Assembly (NCBI RefSeq): GCF_947500125.1
Contig: NZ_CANMRA010000013.1
Span: forward strand, 1 to 64,000
Length of the DNA stretch: 64,000 nt
From: an uncultured Kocuria sp.
GTDB lineage: Bacteria; Actinomycetota; Actinomycetes; Actinomycetales; Micrococcaceae
Direction: 5' to 3'
Part shown: piece after piece, positions 27,355 through 36,363 of the stretch
Position numbering within the stretch: the stretch's first letter is position 1
How the letters are laid out: the number at the start of each line of letters is the position of its first letter
Translations under genes and position numbers: made by a program
The notes under the pieces: generated by a model
The model's input: the letters and a program-made list of their open reading frames with translations, nothing else
Database searches by the model: none
Told to the model about the DNA's origin: nothing

Positions 27355-28779
27355 ATGTTCCAGACACCCGAGGAAGTCCTCGCCTTCATCAAGGACGAGG
27401 AGATCGTCTTCGTCGACGTCCGGTTCACGGACATGCCCGGCGTGCAGCAGCACTTCAACCTCCCCGCCAAGTCGGTGGACGACGACTTCTTCGTGCACGG
27501 ACAGCTGTTCGACGGCTCCTCCATCCGCGGCTTCCAGGGCATCGCCGAGTCCGACATGCAGCTCATCCCGGACCCGACCTCGGCGTTCGTGGACCCCTTC
27601 CGCGTCGAGAAGACCCTCGTGGTGACCTGCTCGATCGTGAACCCCCGCACCGGTGAGCCCTACCACCGCGACCCCCGCGGTGTCGCCGAGCGCGCCGAGG
27701 CCTACATGGCGTCGACCGGGATCGCCGACGTCGCCAACTTCGCCTCCGAGGCCGAGTTCTTCATCTTCGAGGACGTCCGCTACGACATCCAGCCGCAGGG
27801 CTCCTTCTACGCCATCGACTCCGACGAGGCCGCCTGGAACACCGGCCGCAAGGAGGAGGGCGGGAACCTGGGCAACAAGACCGCCACCAAGGGCGGCTAC
27901 TTCCCCGTCTCCCCGGTCGACAAGCAGGCCGACCTGCGCGACGCCATGTGCGTGGCCCTGGACGAGGTGGGTCTCGAGGTCGAGCGCTCCCACCACGAGG
28001 TGGGCGCTCCCGGCCAGGCCGAGATCAACTACAAGTTCAACACCCTGACCAAGGCCGCCGACGACCTGCAGAAGTTCAAGTACGTCATCAAGAACACGGC
28101 GGACGCCTTCGGCAAGTCGGCCACGTTCATGCCCAAGCCCGTCTTCAACGACAACGGCTCCGGCATGCACTGCCACCAGTCCCTGTGGAAGGGCAGCGAC
28201 CCGCTGTTCTACGACGAGAAGGGCTACGCGGGCCTCTCCGACCTCGCCCGCTGGTACATCGGCGGCCTGCTCGAGCACTCCTCGGCCGTGCTGGCCTTCA
28301 CCAACCCGACGGTGAACTCCTACCGCCGCCTGGTCAAGGGCTTCGAGGCCCCGGTCAACATGGTGTACTCGCAGGGCAACCGCTCCGCCGGCATCCGCAT
28401 CCCGATCACGGGCACCAACCCGAAGGCCAAGCGTCTCGAGTTCCGCGCCCCGGACCCCTCCTGCAACCCGTACCTCGCCTTCGCCGCGCAGCTGATGGCG
28501 GGCCTCGACGGCATCCGCAACCGCATCGAGCCGGCCGACCCGATCGACAAGGACCTCTACGAGCTGCCCGCCGAGGAGGCCAAGGACATCAAGAAGGCCC
28601 CGGCCTCGCTCGAGGAGGCGCTCCTGGCCCTCGAGGAGGACCACGAGTTCCTGCTCGCCGGCGACGTCTTCACCGAGGACACCATCCAGTCCTGGATCGA
28701 GTACAAGCGCGAGTTCGAGCTCAAGCCGCTGTCCGTGGTCCCGCACCCGCTGGAGTTCTCGCTGTACTACGGCGTCTGA
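27355..28779 (+). CDS. glnA: Glutamine synthetase type I
   Basis: 474-aa enzyme making glutamine from glutamate, ammonia and ATP; dodecamer in the family. Seen: the N-terminal latch [12 protein letters not shown], the metal and substrate motifs [39 protein letters not shown], and RIPITG. The adenylylation loop DLYELPAEE contains the Tyr (Y402) modified by GlnE in type I-beta enzymes, and glnE lies nearby. AAGGAGA precedes the ATG. A GlnR box upstream suggests nitrogen control. A 23-bp hairpin ends the transcript. It corresponds to mycobacterial glnA1. Confidence 0.96.
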   Translation: MFQTPEEVLAFIKDEEIVFVDVRFTDMPGVQQHFNLPAKSVDDDFFVHGQLFDGSSIRGFQGIAESDMQLIPDPTSAFVDPFRVEKTLVVTCSIVNPRTGEPYHRDPRGVAERAEAYMASTGIADVANFASEAEFFIFEDVRYDIQPQGSFYAIDSDEAAWNTGRKEEGGNLGNKTATKGGYFPVSPVDKQADLRDAMCVALDEVGLEVERSHHEVGAPGQAEINYKFNTLTKAADDLQKFKYVIKNTADAFGKSATFMPKPVFNDNGSGMHCHQSLWKGSDPLFYDEKGYAGLSDLARWYIGGLLEHSSAVLAFTNPTVNSYRRLVKGFEAPVNMVYSQGNRSAGIRIPITGTNPKAKRLEFRAPDPSCNPYLAFAAQLMAGLDGIRNRIEPADPIDKDLYELPAEEAKDIKKAPASLEEALLALEEDHEFLLAGDVFTEDTIQSWIEYKREFELKPLSVVPHPLEFSLYYGV

Positions 28780-28799
28780 CCCGCAGGGATCGACCGCTT

Positions 28800-28848
28800 C
28801 ACGGGCAAGGCCCCGGACCCCTCGCAGGGGTCCGGGGCCTTGCCCGTG
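28800..28848 (+). terminator. Hairpin terminator of glnA
   Basis: Arms 28800-28822 and 28826-28848 are perfect 23-bp complements with a CGC loop, 20 nt after the stop. A short T-rich run (CACTTTTCGAC) follows about 10 nt later. Confidence 0.8.
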
Positions 28849-28863
28849 CTCGGCGTTCACTTT

Positions 28864-28906
28864 TCGACATTTGCCATGGTCAGTGAATATTTGTGATGGG
28901 CATCAC
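28864..28906 (+). promoter_or_regulatory. Promoter with operator-like palindrome before the secreted protein gene
   Basis: TCGACA (28864-28869), 18 nt, TATTTG (28888-28893) looks like a promoter in AT-richer DNA. Overlapping its 3' edge is GTGATG-GG-CATCAC (28893-28906), a perfect 6-bp inverted repeat around 2 nt, where a repressor would block initiation. The rest of the gap up to 29055 has no recognisable element apart from GAGG near the ATG. Confidence 0.4.
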
Positions 28907-29055
28907 TAACGTGGACACTGCCGGCCATGGGGGCCAGCAGGGGGACATTGAGCCGGCCGATTGTTGTCGGCACTCGCGCGCGCACCGACTCTGCGCTCGT
29001 CGGCCGTTCGGTGCCGGTGCCCTCTCCATCACGTTGTCAATGAACCGAGGCGATC

Positions 29056-29556
29056 ATGAGAACCTCCACCAAGCGCGCCCTTGCACCGCTGGCAGTGGCC
29101 GGCGCCCTCGTCCTCACAGGACTGCCACCGGCCACGGCCGATCACTATCCTCCTTTCGAGTTGCCCGAAAACACGGCATGCACATTCCCGCTCGGTGTAT
29201 CAGCCACCGGGGGCAAGCTCCACACCAAGACGTGGTACGACGAAAAGGGCGATCCCGTGCGTAGCATTACTGCGGGTCGGGGCGATGTGGTGACTTACAC
29301 GAACCTGGATACGGGTGCGTTCCTGTCCCTCAAGACGGGAGGCAACGTGGAGCGCAAGACTTACCATCCGGATGGATCGCAGACCGTCACCATGACCGGC
29401 CAGGGTGGACTCATCTTTTTCCCCTCGGACGAGCCTCCTGGTCCCAGCACCACCCATTACTTTGGGCGAGTCGTCTACACCATTGGAACGGACGGCGTGT
29501 GGACCCTAGTCAGCACATCCGGCCGGGAACGGGACATTTGCGCGGAGCTTGCTTAG
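29056..29556 (+). CDS. Secreted protein of unknown function, atypical composition
   Basis: 166-aa protein with a clear signal peptide: basic MRTSTKRALAP, hydrophobic LAVAGALVLTGL, and cleavage likely after PATA (residue 28). The mature part is about 138 residues, hydrophilic with many Thr/Gly and beta-strand-like stretches (GDVVTYTNLDTGAFLSL; HYFGRVVYTIGTDGVWTLV). Only two cysteines exist, C42 near the mature N-terminus and C162 near the C-terminus, which probably form a disulfide joining the ends. I do not recognise a family. GC content is visibly lower than in all neighbours and codons such as ATT, TAT, TTG and ACT are used freely, which suggests foreign origin or relaxed selection. The start at 29056 is set by the signal peptide and GAGG upstream. 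Confidence 0.7.
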   Translation: MRTSTKRALAPLAVAGALVLTGLPPATADHYPPFELPENTACTFPLGVSATGGKLHTKTWYDEKGDPVRSITAGRGDVVTYTNLDTGAFLSLKTGGNVERKTYHPDGSQTVTMTGQGGLIFFPSDEPPGPSTTHYFGRVVYTIGTDGVWTLVSTSGRERDICAELA

Positions 29557-29570
29557 TCCGAGCCATCTCG

Positions 29571-29611
29571 GGGAGGGCCCCGGTTGCCTCATAAGCGTCC
29601 GGGGCGCTCCC
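29571..29611. terminator. Imperfect hairpin between convergent genes
   Basis: Arms 29571-29583 and 29599-29611 pair over 13 bp with one mismatch and a 15-nt loop. It can serve the secreted protein gene (+) or glnE (-). Confidence 0.45.
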
Positions 29612-29637
29612 GTGCCGACGGCGGAACGTGACCGCCC

Positions 29638-32600
29638 TCAGTGCCCATAGAAGAGCCGCTCGAACACGGCCCGGGCCTTGCGGGTGGTGCGCAGGTAGTC
29701 CTCCTCGAGACGGCCGGCGCCGCCGTGCTCGTACCCGCACCAGCGGGCCACCGCCTCGAGGTCGGCCCGCTTCGAGGGCAGGGCGTCGGAGCGGCGCCCG
29801 GTGCGCAGGACGTTGCCGTTGCGCACGGCCGTGGCGAGCCGCCACGCGGCCGAGAGGGCCGTGGCGTCCTCGGCGGTGACGAGCCCGGCCTCCTCCGCGG
29901 CGTGCAGCGCCCGCAGGGTGCTCGTGGTCCGCAGCCCCTGGACCCGGTGCCCGTGCTGCAGCTGCAGCGTCTGGACGAGCCACTCGACGTCCGAGAGCCC
30001 GCCCCGGCCCAGCTTCACGTGCCGGGACGGGTCCGCACCCCGCGGCATCCGCTCGTTCTCCACGCGGGCCTTCATCCGCCGGATCTCCAGCAGCTGGCGC
30101 TCCGTGAACTCCTCCGGGTAGCGGCGCGGGTCGATGACCCGCCGGAAGGCGTCGGCCAGGTCGTCGCTGCCGGCCATGGGCAGGGCGCGGGTGAGCGCCT
30201 GGAACTCCCAGGTCTGCGCCCAGCGGGCGTAGTACTCGGCGTAGGAGTCGACGGAGCGCACCATGGGCCCCTGCTTGCCCTCGGGGCGCAGGTCGTTGTC
30301 GATCTCGAGCACCCGCTCCGCCACGATGGGCGGCGTGCAGGGCGCCTTGAGCAGCTGCACCATCCGCTGCAGCAGCGTCTCGGCCTGCTCCCGGGCGTCC
30401 GCGGGGTCCGCGTCCTCCACCGGGGCGCAGACGTACATGACGTCGGCGTCGGAGCCGTAGCCGATCTCCCGCCCGCCCTGCCGGCCCATCGCCACGACCA
30501 GGACGTCGGCGAGCCGCCCGTCCCGGTCGTAGACCTCCCGCTCGGCCACGTGCAGGGCGCCCAGGATGCAGACCCGGTCGATGTCGGACAGCGCCTCCAC
30601 GACCTGCTCGACGTCGAGCAGCCCGGAGGTGTCCGCGAGCGCCACGCGCAGCTCCTCGCGGCGGCGGATCAGCCGGATCATCCGCACGGCCTCCCCGGGG
30701 TCGGGGTGCCGGGCCATCTGGGCGCGGATCTCGCTCCACAGCGTCTCGAAGGACACGGGGCAGAGCTCGTCGTCCTGGCCGAGCCAGGCGGTCGCCTCCG
30801 GAGAGTTCTCCAGCAGGTCGGTGACGTAGCGCGAGCTCGAGAGGATCTGGCACAGCCGTTCCGCGGCGGCGTTCGAGTCGCGCAGCAGCCGCAGGAACCA
30901 GGGGGTGGTCCCGAGGGACTCGGAGAGCCGCCGGAACCCGAGCAGCCCGGCGTCGGCGTCGACCCCGTCGGCCAGCCAGGCCAGGAGCACGGGCAGCAGG
31001 GTGCGCAGGATCTCCGCCCGCCGGCTGACGCCGCGGGTGAGCGCCTCGATGTGCCGCACGGCGGCCTTCGGGTCCCGGTAGCCGAGCGCGGCCAGCCGGT
31101 CCCGCACCGACTCGGCCGACAGCTGGGTGTCGGTCTCGGGCAGGTGGGCCAGCGCGGCGAGCAGCGGCCGGTAGAAGATCCGCTCGTGCATCCCCCGCAC
31201 GCTGCGCTTGACCTTGCGCCACTCCTCGAGCAGCGAGTCGCCGGAGGGACGGGCGGTGTCGGCGGCGCCCTGCAGCGACCGGGCGATGACCGTGAGCTCC
31301 CGCTCCCCGCGCGGCATGAGGTGGGTGCGGCGCAGGCGGAACAGCTGGATGCGGTGCTCGAGCAGGCGCAGCCAGCGGTAGTGGGCGGAGAACTGCTCGC
31401 TGTCCCGGCGGCCGATGTAGCCGCCCTCGGAGAGCGCGGCGAGGGACTCGGTCGTGGCCTGCGTCCGGACCCGCTCGTCCGTGCGCCCGTGCACCAGCTG
31501 GAGGAGCTGGACCGTGAACTCGACGTCGCGCAGACCGCCGGGGCCCAGCTTGATCTGGCGCTCGCCCTCGGCCGCCGGGATGTTGTCGGTGACCCGCCGG
31601 CGCATGGCCTGCACGGACTCGACGAAGCCCTCGCGCGCGGAGCTGCGCCACACGAACGGCTCGATGGCCTTCCGGTAGGCCGCCCCGAGCTCCGGGTCCC
31701 CGGCAACGGGGCGGGCCTTGAGCAGGGCCTGGAACTCCCAGGACTCGGCCCACCGCTCGTAGTAGCGCACGTGCGAGTCCAGGGTGCGCACGAGCGGCCC
31801 GTCCTTGCCCTCGGGCCGGAGGTTGGCGTCCACCTCCCACAGCGGGGGCTCCGTGCCGCGGGACATGAGCGCCCGGGCGGTGCCCGTGGCGAGGGCCGCG
31901 CCGATGACGGTCGCCTCCGCCCCGTCGAGGGGTTCGGTGCCGTCCGGGTCCTCGACGGCCATGACGTGGACGACGTCGACGTCGGAGATGTAGTTCAGCT
32001 CCCGCGCGCCGCACTTGCCCATCCCGATCACGGCCAGCCGCACCCGGTCGACGGTCTCGGGGGCCCAGGTTGCCGCCGCCTCCGCCCGGGAGACGGCGAG
32101 CGCCGCCTCGAGGGCGGCGGCGGCGAGGTCGGCCAGCTGCCGGCCCACCGCGGGCATGTGGTCGGCGGGGTAGAGGGCCCCGACGTCGCGGATCGCGATG
32201 CGCGCCAGCTCCCGCCGGTAGGCCACGCGCAGGGCGCTGCAGGCGGTGTCGCCGGTCTCCGCCGCCACCGGGGTTCGCGCGGCGGGATCGGCTCCGACGG
32301 CCGTCAGCAGCGCGTCGCGGAACTGCTCCGCGGGGATCTCCTCGGGCTCGGCGGCGGCGGGCTCAGCGAGCAGGTCCAGGTGCTCGGGGCGCCGCAGCAG
32401 GAACTCCCCGAGCGCCTCGGAGGCCCCCAGGAGCCGGAACATGGTCTCGGAGGCCTCCGGACCCGCGTTGATCCGCTCGGCGAGCTCCGGGGTGCCCTCG
32501 AGGAGCCGGACGGTGAGCTGCAGGGCGACGTCGGGCGACGCCGCCAGCGCCAGGCCCTCCAGCAGCCGGTCCAGGTCGACCTCGGCGAGCTCGGGGAAGC

Positions 32601-32703
32601 CGAGCCAGCGCTGGGCGTTGCCCGTGTCGGCGAAGCCGACCTTGATGAGCCGGCCGGACGCGACGGGGTCCGTGGCGGCCGTCGACTGGGGAGGGTGTGT
32701 CAT
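29638..32703 (-). CDS. glnE: Bifunctional glutamine synthetase adenylyltransferase / adenylyl-removing enzyme
   Basis: 1021-aa protein with two nucleotidyltransferase domains. The N-terminal one has GMGKCGARELNYISDVDV (about residues 221-238, de-adenylylation in the family) and the C-terminal one GRQGGREIGYGSDADVMYV (about 736-755, adenylylation), each with the Gly and paired Asp residues for metal and ATP; helical GlnD-UR_UTase-like regions lie between and after. It controls glutamine synthetase by modifying a tyrosine. The ATG lies 18 nt after the stop of glnA2, so the two form an operon, as in Mycobacterium. No strong ribosome-binding site is seen, which fits translational dependence on glnA2. 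Confidence 0.95.
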   Translation of the reverse strand: MTHPPQSTAATDPVASGRLIKVGFADTGNAQRWLGFPELAEVDLDRLLEGLALAASPDVALQLTVRLLEGTPELAERINAGPEASETMFRLLGASEALGEFLLRRPEHLDLLAEPAAAEPEEIPAEQFRDALLTAVGADPAARTPVAAETGDTACSALRVAYRRELARIAIRDVGALYPADHMPAVGRQLADLAAAALEAALAVSRAEAAATWAPETVDRVRLAVIGMGKCGARELNYISDVDVVHVMAVEDPDGTEPLDGAEATVIGAALATGTARALMSRGTEPPLWEVDANLRPEGKDGPLVRTLDSHVRYYERWAESWEFQALLKARPVAGDPELGAAYRKAIEPFVWRSSAREGFVESVQAMRRRVTDNIPAAEGERQIKLGPGGLRDVEFTVQLLQLVHGRTDERVRTQATTESLAALSEGGYIGRRDSEQFSAHYRWLRLLEHRIQLFRLRRTHLMPRGERELTVIARSLQGAADTARPSGDSLLEEWRKVKRSVRGMHERIFYRPLLAALAHLPETDTQLSAESVRDRLAALGYRDPKAAVRHIEALTRGVSRRAEILRTLLPVLLAWLADGVDADAGLLGFRRLSESLGTTPWFLRLLRDSNAAAERLCQILSSSRYVTDLLENSPEATAWLGQDDELCPVSFETLWSEIRAQMARHPDPGEAVRMIRLIRRREELRVALADTSGLLDVEQVVEALSDIDRVCILGALHVAEREVYDRDGRLADVLVVAMGRQGGREIGYGSDADVMYVCAPVEDADPADAREQAETLLQRMVQLLKAPCTPPIVAERVLEIDNDLRPEGKQGPMVRSVDSYAEYYARWAQTWEFQALTRALPMAGSDDLADAFRRVIDPRRYPEEFTERQLLEIRRMKARVENERMPRGADPSRHVKLGRGGLSDVEWLVQTLQLQHGHRVQGLRTTSTLRALHAAEEAGLVTAEDATALSAAWRLATAVRNGNVLRTGRRSDALPSKRADLEAVARWCGYEHGGAGRLEEDYLRTTRKARAVFERLFYGH

Positions 32704-32721
32704 GGGACGGTCCGTCCGGGG

Positions 32722-34062
32722 TCAGAGGATGCCGAGGTTGTTCTTGAGCTCGAAGTGCGTGACGACCCGGCGGTAGTCGTTCCAGTCGCGGCGCTTGTTG
32801 CGCAGGAAGTAGTCGTAGACCTGCTCCCCGAGCAGCTCGGCCATGAACTCCGACTCCTCGGTCTCCCGGATCGCGTCGTACAGGCTCGAGGGCAGCGGGT
32901 TGTGGCCGAGGGCGCGGCGCTCCGCGGAGCTCATCGCCGCGACGTCGTCCAGCTCGACCGGCGGGAGCTCGTACTCGTTCTCGATGCCCCGCAGACCCGC
33001 GGCCAGCAGAGCGGCGTAGGACAGGTACGGGTTCGTGGCGGAGTCGATGCCGCGGTACTCGATCCGCGCGGCCTGCACCTTGTCCGGCTTGGACAGCGGC
33101 ACCCGCACGAGCGCGGAGCGGTTGTTGTGCCCCCAGGACTGGTAGGAGGGCGCCTCTCCCCCGCCCCAGAGCCGCTTGTAGGAGTTGACGAACTGGTTGG
33201 TCACCGACGTGAACTCGGGGGCGTGCCGCAGGATGCCGGCGATGAAGTGCCCCGCCGTGCGGGAGAGCCGGAACTCGGACCCGGCCTCGAAGAAGGCGTT
33301 GGTGTCCCCCTCGAACAGCGAGAAGTGGGTGTGCATGCCGGAGCCGGGGTGCTCCGTGAAGGGCTTGGGCATGAAGGTCGCGTAGAGGCCCTGCGAGAGC
33401 GCGACCTCCTTGATCACCGTGCGGAACGTCATGATGTTGTCGGCCGTCTGCAGGGCGTCGGCGTAGCGCAGGTCGATCTCGTTCTGCCCGGGACCCGCCT
33501 CGTGGTGGGAGAACTCGACGGAGATCCCGACGGCCTCCAGCATGCTCACGGCCTTGCGCCGGAAGTCCTGCACCACGCCGCCCGGCACGTGGTCGAAGTA
33601 CCCCTCGTGGTCCACGGGGGTGGGCCGGCCCTCGGCGTCGAGGTCCGCGGACTTCAGCAGGTAGAACTCGATCTCCGGCGCCGTGTAGCAGGTGAAGCCC
33701 ATGTCCGAGGCCTTCTCCAGGACACGCTTGAGCACGCCGCGCGGGTCCGAGGAGGAGGGCTCGCCGTCCGGGGTGAGGATGTTGCAGAACATCCGTGCGG
33801 TGGGCTCCGTCTCGCCGCGCCACGGCAGGATCTGGAACGTGGAGGGGTCCGGCTGCAGGAGCATGTCCGCCTCGGAGACCCGCGACAGACCCTCGATGGA
33901 CGAGCCGTCGAAGCCCAGTCCCTCCTCGAAGGCCGCCTCGACCTCGGCGGGGGCCAGGGCCACCGACTTGAGGCTCCCGACGACGTCCGTGAACCACATG
34001 CGCACGAAGCGGACGTCGCGCTCCTCGATGGTCCTGAGGACGAACTCCTGCTGACGGTCCAT
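32722..34062 (-). CDS. glnA2: Glutamine synthetase-like protein, GlnA2 type
   Basis: 446-aa type I glutamine synthetase. Motifs: EGLGFDGSSIEGLSRV near the N-terminus, APEIEFYLLK (metal Glu), HHEAGPGQNEIDLRYA, GSGMHTHFSLFEG, NQFVNSYKRLW and RIEYRGIDSATNPYLSYAA. It is shorter than GlnA1 (474 aa) and matches the glnA2 that precedes glnE in mycobacteria. Actinobacterial GlnA2 proteins have weak synthetase activity and some paralogues are gamma-glutamylpolyamine synthetases; which applies is not visible. GAGGAAGG precedes the ATG. A TAGAGT -10 box at 34151-34146 gives a leader of about 77 nt; panB is divergent. Confidence 0.9.
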   Translation of the reverse strand: MDRQQEFVLRTIEERDVRFVRMWFTDVVGSLKSVALAPAEVEAAFEEGLGFDGSSIEGLSRVSEADMLLQPDPSTFQILPWRGETEPTARMFCNILTPDGEPSSSDPRGVLKRVLEKASDMGFTCYTAPEIEFYLLKSADLDAEGRPTPVDHEGYFDHVPGGVVQDFRRKAVSMLEAVGISVEFSHHEAGPGQNEIDLRYADALQTADNIMTFRTVIKEVALSQGLYATFMPKPFTEHPGSGMHTHFSLFEGDTNAFFEAGSEFRLSRTAGHFIAGILRHAPEFTSVTNQFVNSYKRLWGGGEAPSYQSWGHNNRSALVRVPLSKPDKVQAARIEYRGIDSATNPYLSYAALLAAGLRGIENEYELPPVELDDVAAMSSAERRALGHNPLPSSLYDAIRETEESEFMAELLGEQVYDYFLRNKRRDWNDYRRVVTHFELKNNLGIL

Positions 34063-34145
34063 GGTTGCCTTCCTCGTCTTCCTGCCCGCGGCTCCGCCCC
34101 GCCCGTGCGTGCTGTGCCGGCCGGGCACGACTGCTTGTCCCGCCC

Positions 34146-34151
34146 ACTCTA
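34146..34151 (-). promoter_or_regulatory. -10 box of the glnA2-glnE operon
   Basis: On the minus strand TAGAGT at 34151-34146, a TANNNT hexamer 83 nt before the glnA2 ATG. It faces the panB promoter across about 55 nt. Confidence 0.4.
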
Positions 34152-34206
34152 ACGCGCGGCCCCGCCGCGCCCCGCGGACGGGACCGGCGCGGGCGGGTGC
34201 GCCCGA

Positions 34207-34212
34207 TAGGGT
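34207..34212 (+). promoter_or_regulatory. panB: -10 box of panB, leaderless type
   Basis: TAGGGT ends 6 nt before the panB ATG at 34219. The spacer GGGGCC gives no room for a normal ribosome-binding site behind a leader. Confidence 0.55.
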
Positions 34213-34218
34213 GGGGCC

Positions 34219-35055
34219 ATGACCCAGGAGACACCCCGCCCGGCACCGGGCGCGCTGGACGTGCGCCGGGTGCGCACGCACCACCTGCGCGAGGCCAAGC
34301 GCCACGGCGAGAAGTTCACGATGCTCACCTGCTACGACGCCCTGACGGCTGCGATCTTCGACGCGGCCGGCGTCGACTCGCTGCTGGTGGGGGACTCCGC
34401 GGGCAACAACGTCCTGGGCCACTCCAGCACCCTGCCGGTCACGGTGGACGAGCTGCTGCCGATGTGCCGGGCCGTGTCCGGGTCGGTCGAGCGCGCCTTC
34501 GTGGTGGTGGACCTGCCCTTCGGCTCCTACGAGGGCTCTCCCGAGCAGGCGGTGGCCACCGCGGTGCGCTTCCTCAAGGAGGGCGGCGCGCACGCGGTGA
34601 AGCTCGAGGGCGGGGCGTGGTTCGCCCCGCACGTCGAGGCCATGGTCCAGGCAGGGGTGCCGGTCGTGGCGCACATCGGCTTCACCCCGCAGAGCGAGCA
34701 CGCCCTGGGCGGGTACCGGGTGCAGGGCCGCGGCGACGCCGCGGCCACGCTCGTCGAGGACGCCCGTGCCCTGGAGGCGGCCGGGGCCTTCTGCGTGCTC
34801 ATGGAGATGGTCCCGGCGGAGGCCGCCGCGGCCGTGGACGCCGCCCTGGAGGTCCCGACCGTGGGGATCGGGGCCGGGTCCGCGACCACCGGCCAGGTGC
34901 TGGTGTGGCAGGACATGCTGGGACTTCGCCAGGGCCGGATGCCCCGCTTCGTGCGGCAGTACGCGGACCTCCACGGGGTGGTCTCCGACGCCGTGGGCCG
35001 CTACGTGGAGGACGTCCGCTCGGGGACCTTCCCGGGCCCGGAGCACGGTTTCTGA
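34219..35055 (+). CDS. panB: 3-methyl-2-oxobutanoate hydroxymethyltransferase
   Basis: 278-aa TIM-barrel enzyme of pantothenate synthesis that adds a hydroxymethyl group from methylene-tetrahydrofolate to ketoisovalerate. Motifs: MLTCYDALTA, LLVGDSAGNNVLGH (metal Asp), VVVDLPFGSYE, VKLEGG (catalytic Lys and Glu), PVVAHIGFTPQ and PTVGIGAGSATTGQVLVWQD. Length is normal. It follows glnA2 divergently, as in mycobacteria where panB is close to the glnA1-glnE-glnA2 block. Start set by the TAGGGT box 6 nt upstream. Confidence 0.95.
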   Translation: MTQETPRPAPGALDVRRVRTHHLREAKRHGEKFTMLTCYDALTAAIFDAAGVDSLLVGDSAGNNVLGHSSTLPVTVDELLPMCRAVSGSVERAFVVVDLPFGSYEGSPEQAVATAVRFLKEGGAHAVKLEGGAWFAPHVEAMVQAGVPVVAHIGFTPQSEHALGGYRVQGRGDAAATLVEDARALEAAGAFCVLMEMVPAEAAAAVDAALEVPTVGIGAGSATTGQVLVWQDMLGLRQGRMPRFVRQYADLHGVVSDAVGRYVEDVRSGTFPGPEHGF

Positions 35056-35097
35056 CCCGGCCCGCGGACGCACCGCGCCGACGCGCGGCCCGGCCGT

Positions 35098-35274
35098 TCA
35101 GCCCTCGTCGAAGGCCCGGTCCTCCTCGTCCCACTGCCGGGTGCGCTCCGCGGCCAGCTTCAGCGCGTTCTGCGCCTCCTCGCGCGTGGCGTAGGGCCCG
35201 AGCAGCTTGCGGTAGTCCGACTGCGGACCCTCCTCCACCTGGTGGGTGTAGACGTTGAACCAGTACTCGCTCAT
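35098..35274 (-). CDS. Small SPOR-like protein
   Basis: 58-aa protein beginning MSEYWFNVYTHQVEEG and ending in an acidic tail. It has the pattern of a small SPOR-like actinobacterial family: YWFNVYTxxVEEGPxSDYRKLLGPYATREEAxNAL. No signal peptide or membrane segment. Function unknown; SPOR domains bind denuded peptidoglycan in other proteins, but this short form has no export signal. The ATG at 35274 follows a good GGAGAGG site. It lies between panB (convergent) and map (divergent, 131 nt), the same neighbourhood as in other Micrococcales as far as I recall. Confidence 0.7.
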   Translation of the reverse strand: MSEYWFNVYTHQVEEGPQSDYRKLLGPYATREEAQNALKLAAERTRQWDEEDRAFDEG

Positions 35275-35335
35275 GACCTCTCCTCTCGGTGGCCGCCGGG
35301 CCCGGGAGACCGGGCCGGCTCCGTGCCCGGCGCGC

Positions 35336-35341
35336 TAGGGT
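35336..35341 (+). promoter_or_regulatory. map: -10 box of map
   Basis: TAGGGT predicts a start near 35348 and a leader of about 58 nt. It is embedded in the short palindrome CTAGG-GTAGAT-CCTAG (35335-35350). Confidence 0.4.
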
Positions 35342-35405
35342 AGATCCTAGGCCCGGACCGGCCCGGACGGGGCCGGCACACCCGATCCAGGAGGTCCAGA
35401 CCCCC

Positions 35406-36305
35406 GTGCCCACGCACAACCTCACCGCGCCCGCCCCTGGCGGCGCCGCCCCCGTCGGGACCCTCGTCCCCGGCTCCATGACCCCTGGCCGCCCGGTGCC
35501 GGCGGCCATCCCCCGCCCGGAGTACGTCGGCCGGGCGGAGCCGGACGAGGGCCGCGGCGGCAACGTCTACACCGCGGACGAGATCGAGCTCATCCGTGCG
35601 GCGGGCCGGATCGCGGCCCGCGCCCTGCAGGAGGCCGGCCGCGCGGCCGTGCCCGGCACCACCACGGACGAGCTGGACCGGATCGCCCACGAGTACATGT
35701 GCGACCACGGGGCCTACCCCTCCTGCCTGGGGTACCGGGGCTTCCCCAAGTCCATCTGCACGTCCCTCAACGAGGTGATCTGCCACGGCATCCCCGACTC
35801 CACGGTGCTGGAGGAGGGCGACATCATCAACCTGGACGTCACGGCCTACAAGGACGGCTTCCACGGCGACACCAACCGGATGTTCCTGGTGGGCGAGGTC
35901 GACGAGCAGTCCCGCCTGCTGGTCGAGCGCACCGAGGAGGCCCTGAACCGGGCCGTCAAGGCGGTCCGCCCGGGGCGGGAGATCAACGTCATCGGCCGCG
36001 TCATCGAGAAGTACGCCCGGCGCTTCGACTACGGCGTGGTGCGGGACTTCACGGGCCACGGCGTGGGCCGCGAGTTCCACTCCGGACTGATCGTCCCCCA
36101 CTACGACGCCGCGCCCTCCTACGCCACCCTCATGGTCCCGGGCATGGTCTTCACGATCGAGCCCATGCTGACCCTGGGCACCGTCCAGTGGGAGCAGTGG
36201 GACGACGACTGGACCGTGACCACCCGCGACCGGCGCCGCACCGCGCAGTTCGAGCACACCATGGCCGTCACCGAGGACGGGGTGGACGTCCTCACCCTTC
36301 CGTAG
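35406..36305 (+). CDS. map: Methionine aminopeptidase, type I
   Basis: 299-aa enzyme that removes the initiator methionine. The catalytic domain starts near residue 55 ([20 protein letters not shown]). Metal and active-site residues are in ICHGIPD (His), [19 protein letters not shown] (two Asp), [11 protein letters not shown] (His), TIEPML (Glu) and FEHTMAV (Glu). The Pro/Gly-rich N-terminal extension of about 50 residues with PxxP motifs matches the MetAP1c (mycobacterial MapB) type thought to contact the ribosome. The GTG at 35406 is 10-11 nt behind AGGAGGT. ppgK follows after 58 nt with its own -10 box. Confidence 0.93.
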   Translation: MPTHNLTAPAPGGAAPVGTLVPGSMTPGRPVPAAIPRPEYVGRAEPDEGRGGNVYTADEIELIRAAGRIAARALQEAGRAAVPGTTTDELDRIAHEYMCDHGAYPSCLGYRGFPKSICTSLNEVICHGIPDSTVLEEGDIINLDVTAYKDGFHGDTNRMFLVGEVDEQSRLLVERTEEALNRAVKAVRPGREINVIGRVIEKYARRFDYGVVRDFTGHGVGREFHSGLIVPHYDAAPSYATLMVPGMVFTIEPMLTLGTVQWEQWDDDWTVTTRDRRRTAQFEHTMAVTEDGVDVLTLP

Positions 36306-36314
36306 CCCCTGCCG

Positions 36315-36320
36315 TAGACT
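36315..36320 (+). promoter_or_regulatory. ppgK: -10 box of ppgK
   Basis: TAGACT 10 nt after the map stop, TANNNT pattern, giving a leader of roughly 37 nt before the ATG at 36364. Confidence 0.4.
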
Positions 36321-36363
36321 GCCCACTGATCATCCGACCACGGCCCCACGAGAGGACCGCTCC

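Noticed and set aside
28893-29264. Alternative ORF overlapping the secreted protein gene
   Set aside because: No signal peptide, no ribosome-binding site and a scrambled composition, while the overlapping frame has a textbook signal sequence.
29641-34152. A 1503-codon (+) strand frame opposite glnE and glnA2
   Set aside because: Pure shadow of the real minus-strand genes; composition is Leu/Gly/Val/Arg-rich and featureless.
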